Source: Sphingorhabdus sp.
GTDB taxonomy: Bacteria > Pseudomonadota > Alphaproteobacteria > Sphingomonadales > Sphingomonadaceae
Assembly: GCA_028279555.1 (NCBI GenBank)
Contig: JANQNO010000002.1
Coordinates: forward strand, 310,001 to 374,000
Direction: 5' to 3'
Length of the DNA: 64,000 nt
Made by a program: the position numbers and the translations under genes. This document shows, one piece after another, positions 63,711 to 64,000 of this stretch; the first letter of the stretch is position 1, and every line of letters starts with the position of its first letter. A model generated the notes under the pieces. The model was not told the DNA's origin and made no database searches. It saw only the letters and a list, made by a program, of their open reading frames with translations.

Positions 63711-63730
63711 CATTGGTCCCTGAACCAATG
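63711..63730. repeat. Inverted repeat in the right-hand intergenic region
   Basis: CATTGGT-CCCTGA-ACCAATG is a perfect 7-bp inverted repeat in the 283-base gap after the S9 peptidase. The rest of the gap shows no gene on either strand. No T tract follows. Confidence 0.35.
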
Positions 63731-63874
63731 GGTGCTTGTCTGGCCCCGGCTTCGAAGCTCTGATCACCGCCATTGCGAGCAGTTGACTGCGCGGCTTGGA
63801 CTGGATCAATGTTTTTTGCCAATTCGGTGACACCATACCAACACTTACTCGACGTTCCCAGAGACCGAATTTTA

Positions 63875-64000
63875 ATGAGCGTACTTTCGGAGGAAGAATT
63901 CCGGAATGCGAGTTTTTTGGATCAGCGAATTTTTACGCCGCATCAAAAACGTTGGTGGGCGAGCTGGTTAGAAGTCGAAGGCCACGCAGTAGAAAACAAA
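63875..64000 (+). CDS. 5' part of an unidentified gene, cut by the right edge
   Basis: An ATG-led frame (MSVLSEEEFRNASFLDQRIF and on to LEVEGHAVENK) stays open to the last base of the window for 42 codons. The upstream GAGACCGAATTTTA offers at most a weak ribosome-binding site. The sequence is acidic and aromatic and does not look like a signal peptide. It is not recognisable from this fragment. Confidence 0.4.
   Translation, partial: MSVLSEEEFRNASFLDQRIFTPHQKRWWASWLEVEGHAVENK

Noticed and set aside
63592-63870. Transposase or insertion-sequence remnant, or a known housekeeping RNA (6S, tmRNA, SRP, RNase P), in the right-hand gap
   Set aside because: None of the translated frames resembles a transposase, no flanking terminal repeats were found beyond one palindrome, and the signature sequences of tmRNA, SRP RNA and RNase P RNA are absent.

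Overview
The window looks like a chromosomal segment of a Sphingomonadales alphaproteobacterium (Sphingomonadaceae-like). This is inferred from the gene families: CtrA and a CpdR-type receiver, a TonB-dependent receptor, SapC, tryptophan-halogenase-like flavoproteins, DUF2946, a Cdc48-type AAA ATPase, PTS-Ntr enzyme I, and the cpoB-tilS-ftsH order. Coding density is high and base composition is moderately GC-rich, except near the right edge. I saw no rRNA operon, prophage, CRISPR array, intact insertion sequence or plasmid function. Most of this is ordinary core genome, and the most interesting signals are in intergenic regions. Layout, left to right. 0-9 kb: a left-truncated ICMT-like membrane methyltransferase, a standalone SecD-P1-like secreted protein, an N-acyl-D-amino-acid deacylase, a copper-type TonB receptor with a His-rich DUF2946 protein, a secreted GDPD phosphodiesterase, a small membrane protein and dnaN. 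8.7-18 kb: a histidine phosphatase, an IalB-like protein, rlmN, a small beta-barrel protein, cfa, a thioesterase, an AraC regulator, a ferredoxin reductase, tRNA-Val(GAC), cpdR and N-formylglutamate amidohydrolase. Between the last gene and sapC, on the minus strand, lies a likely small RNA of about 107 nt. It has two anti-Shine-Dalgarno C-rich motifs, an intrinsic terminator and a heat-shock-sigma-like promoter. 18-34 kb: sapC, a D-2-hydroxyacid dehydrogenase, rhlE, a GNAT protein, a YtcJ-like amidohydrolase, a 3-hydroxyisobutyrate dehydrogenase-like protein, ilvA, bpt/ate, a mosaic RcnB-like/glycine-zipper secreted protein preceded by a perfect CtrA box, msrC, arfB, azoR, a divergent pirin/LysR pair, a UDG-family protein and a Tat-type LD-carboxypeptidase. 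34-46 kb: ctrA, with a CtrA box and four GANTC sites upstream, a metallophosphoesterase, a 55-aa DUF465 protein absent from the ORF track, ptsP, a RodZ-like protein, cpoB, tilS, ftsH, a DUF3800 protein, rpoZ and a phospholipase-D/cardiolipin-synthase-like protein. 46-64 kb: a PmtA-like methyltransferase, an ABM-domain protein with an MFS transporter, a Cdc48-type ATPase, a LysR regulator, a divergent LD-carboxypeptidase/mpl pair, two translationally coupled halogenase-like genes behind mpl (the second lacking catalytic residues), rpsF-rpsR-rplI, two glycosyltransferases, an S9 peptidase and the start of an unidentified gene cut by the right edge. Themes: cell-cycle control (ctrA, cpdR), peptidoglycan recycling (mpl, two S66 peptidases), membrane lipid modification (cfa, PLD, PmtA-like) and translation (rlmN, arfB, S6/S18/L9). 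Starts were chosen by hand from ribosome-binding sites and family alignments and often differ from the ORF track. Several genes begin with TTG or GTG.
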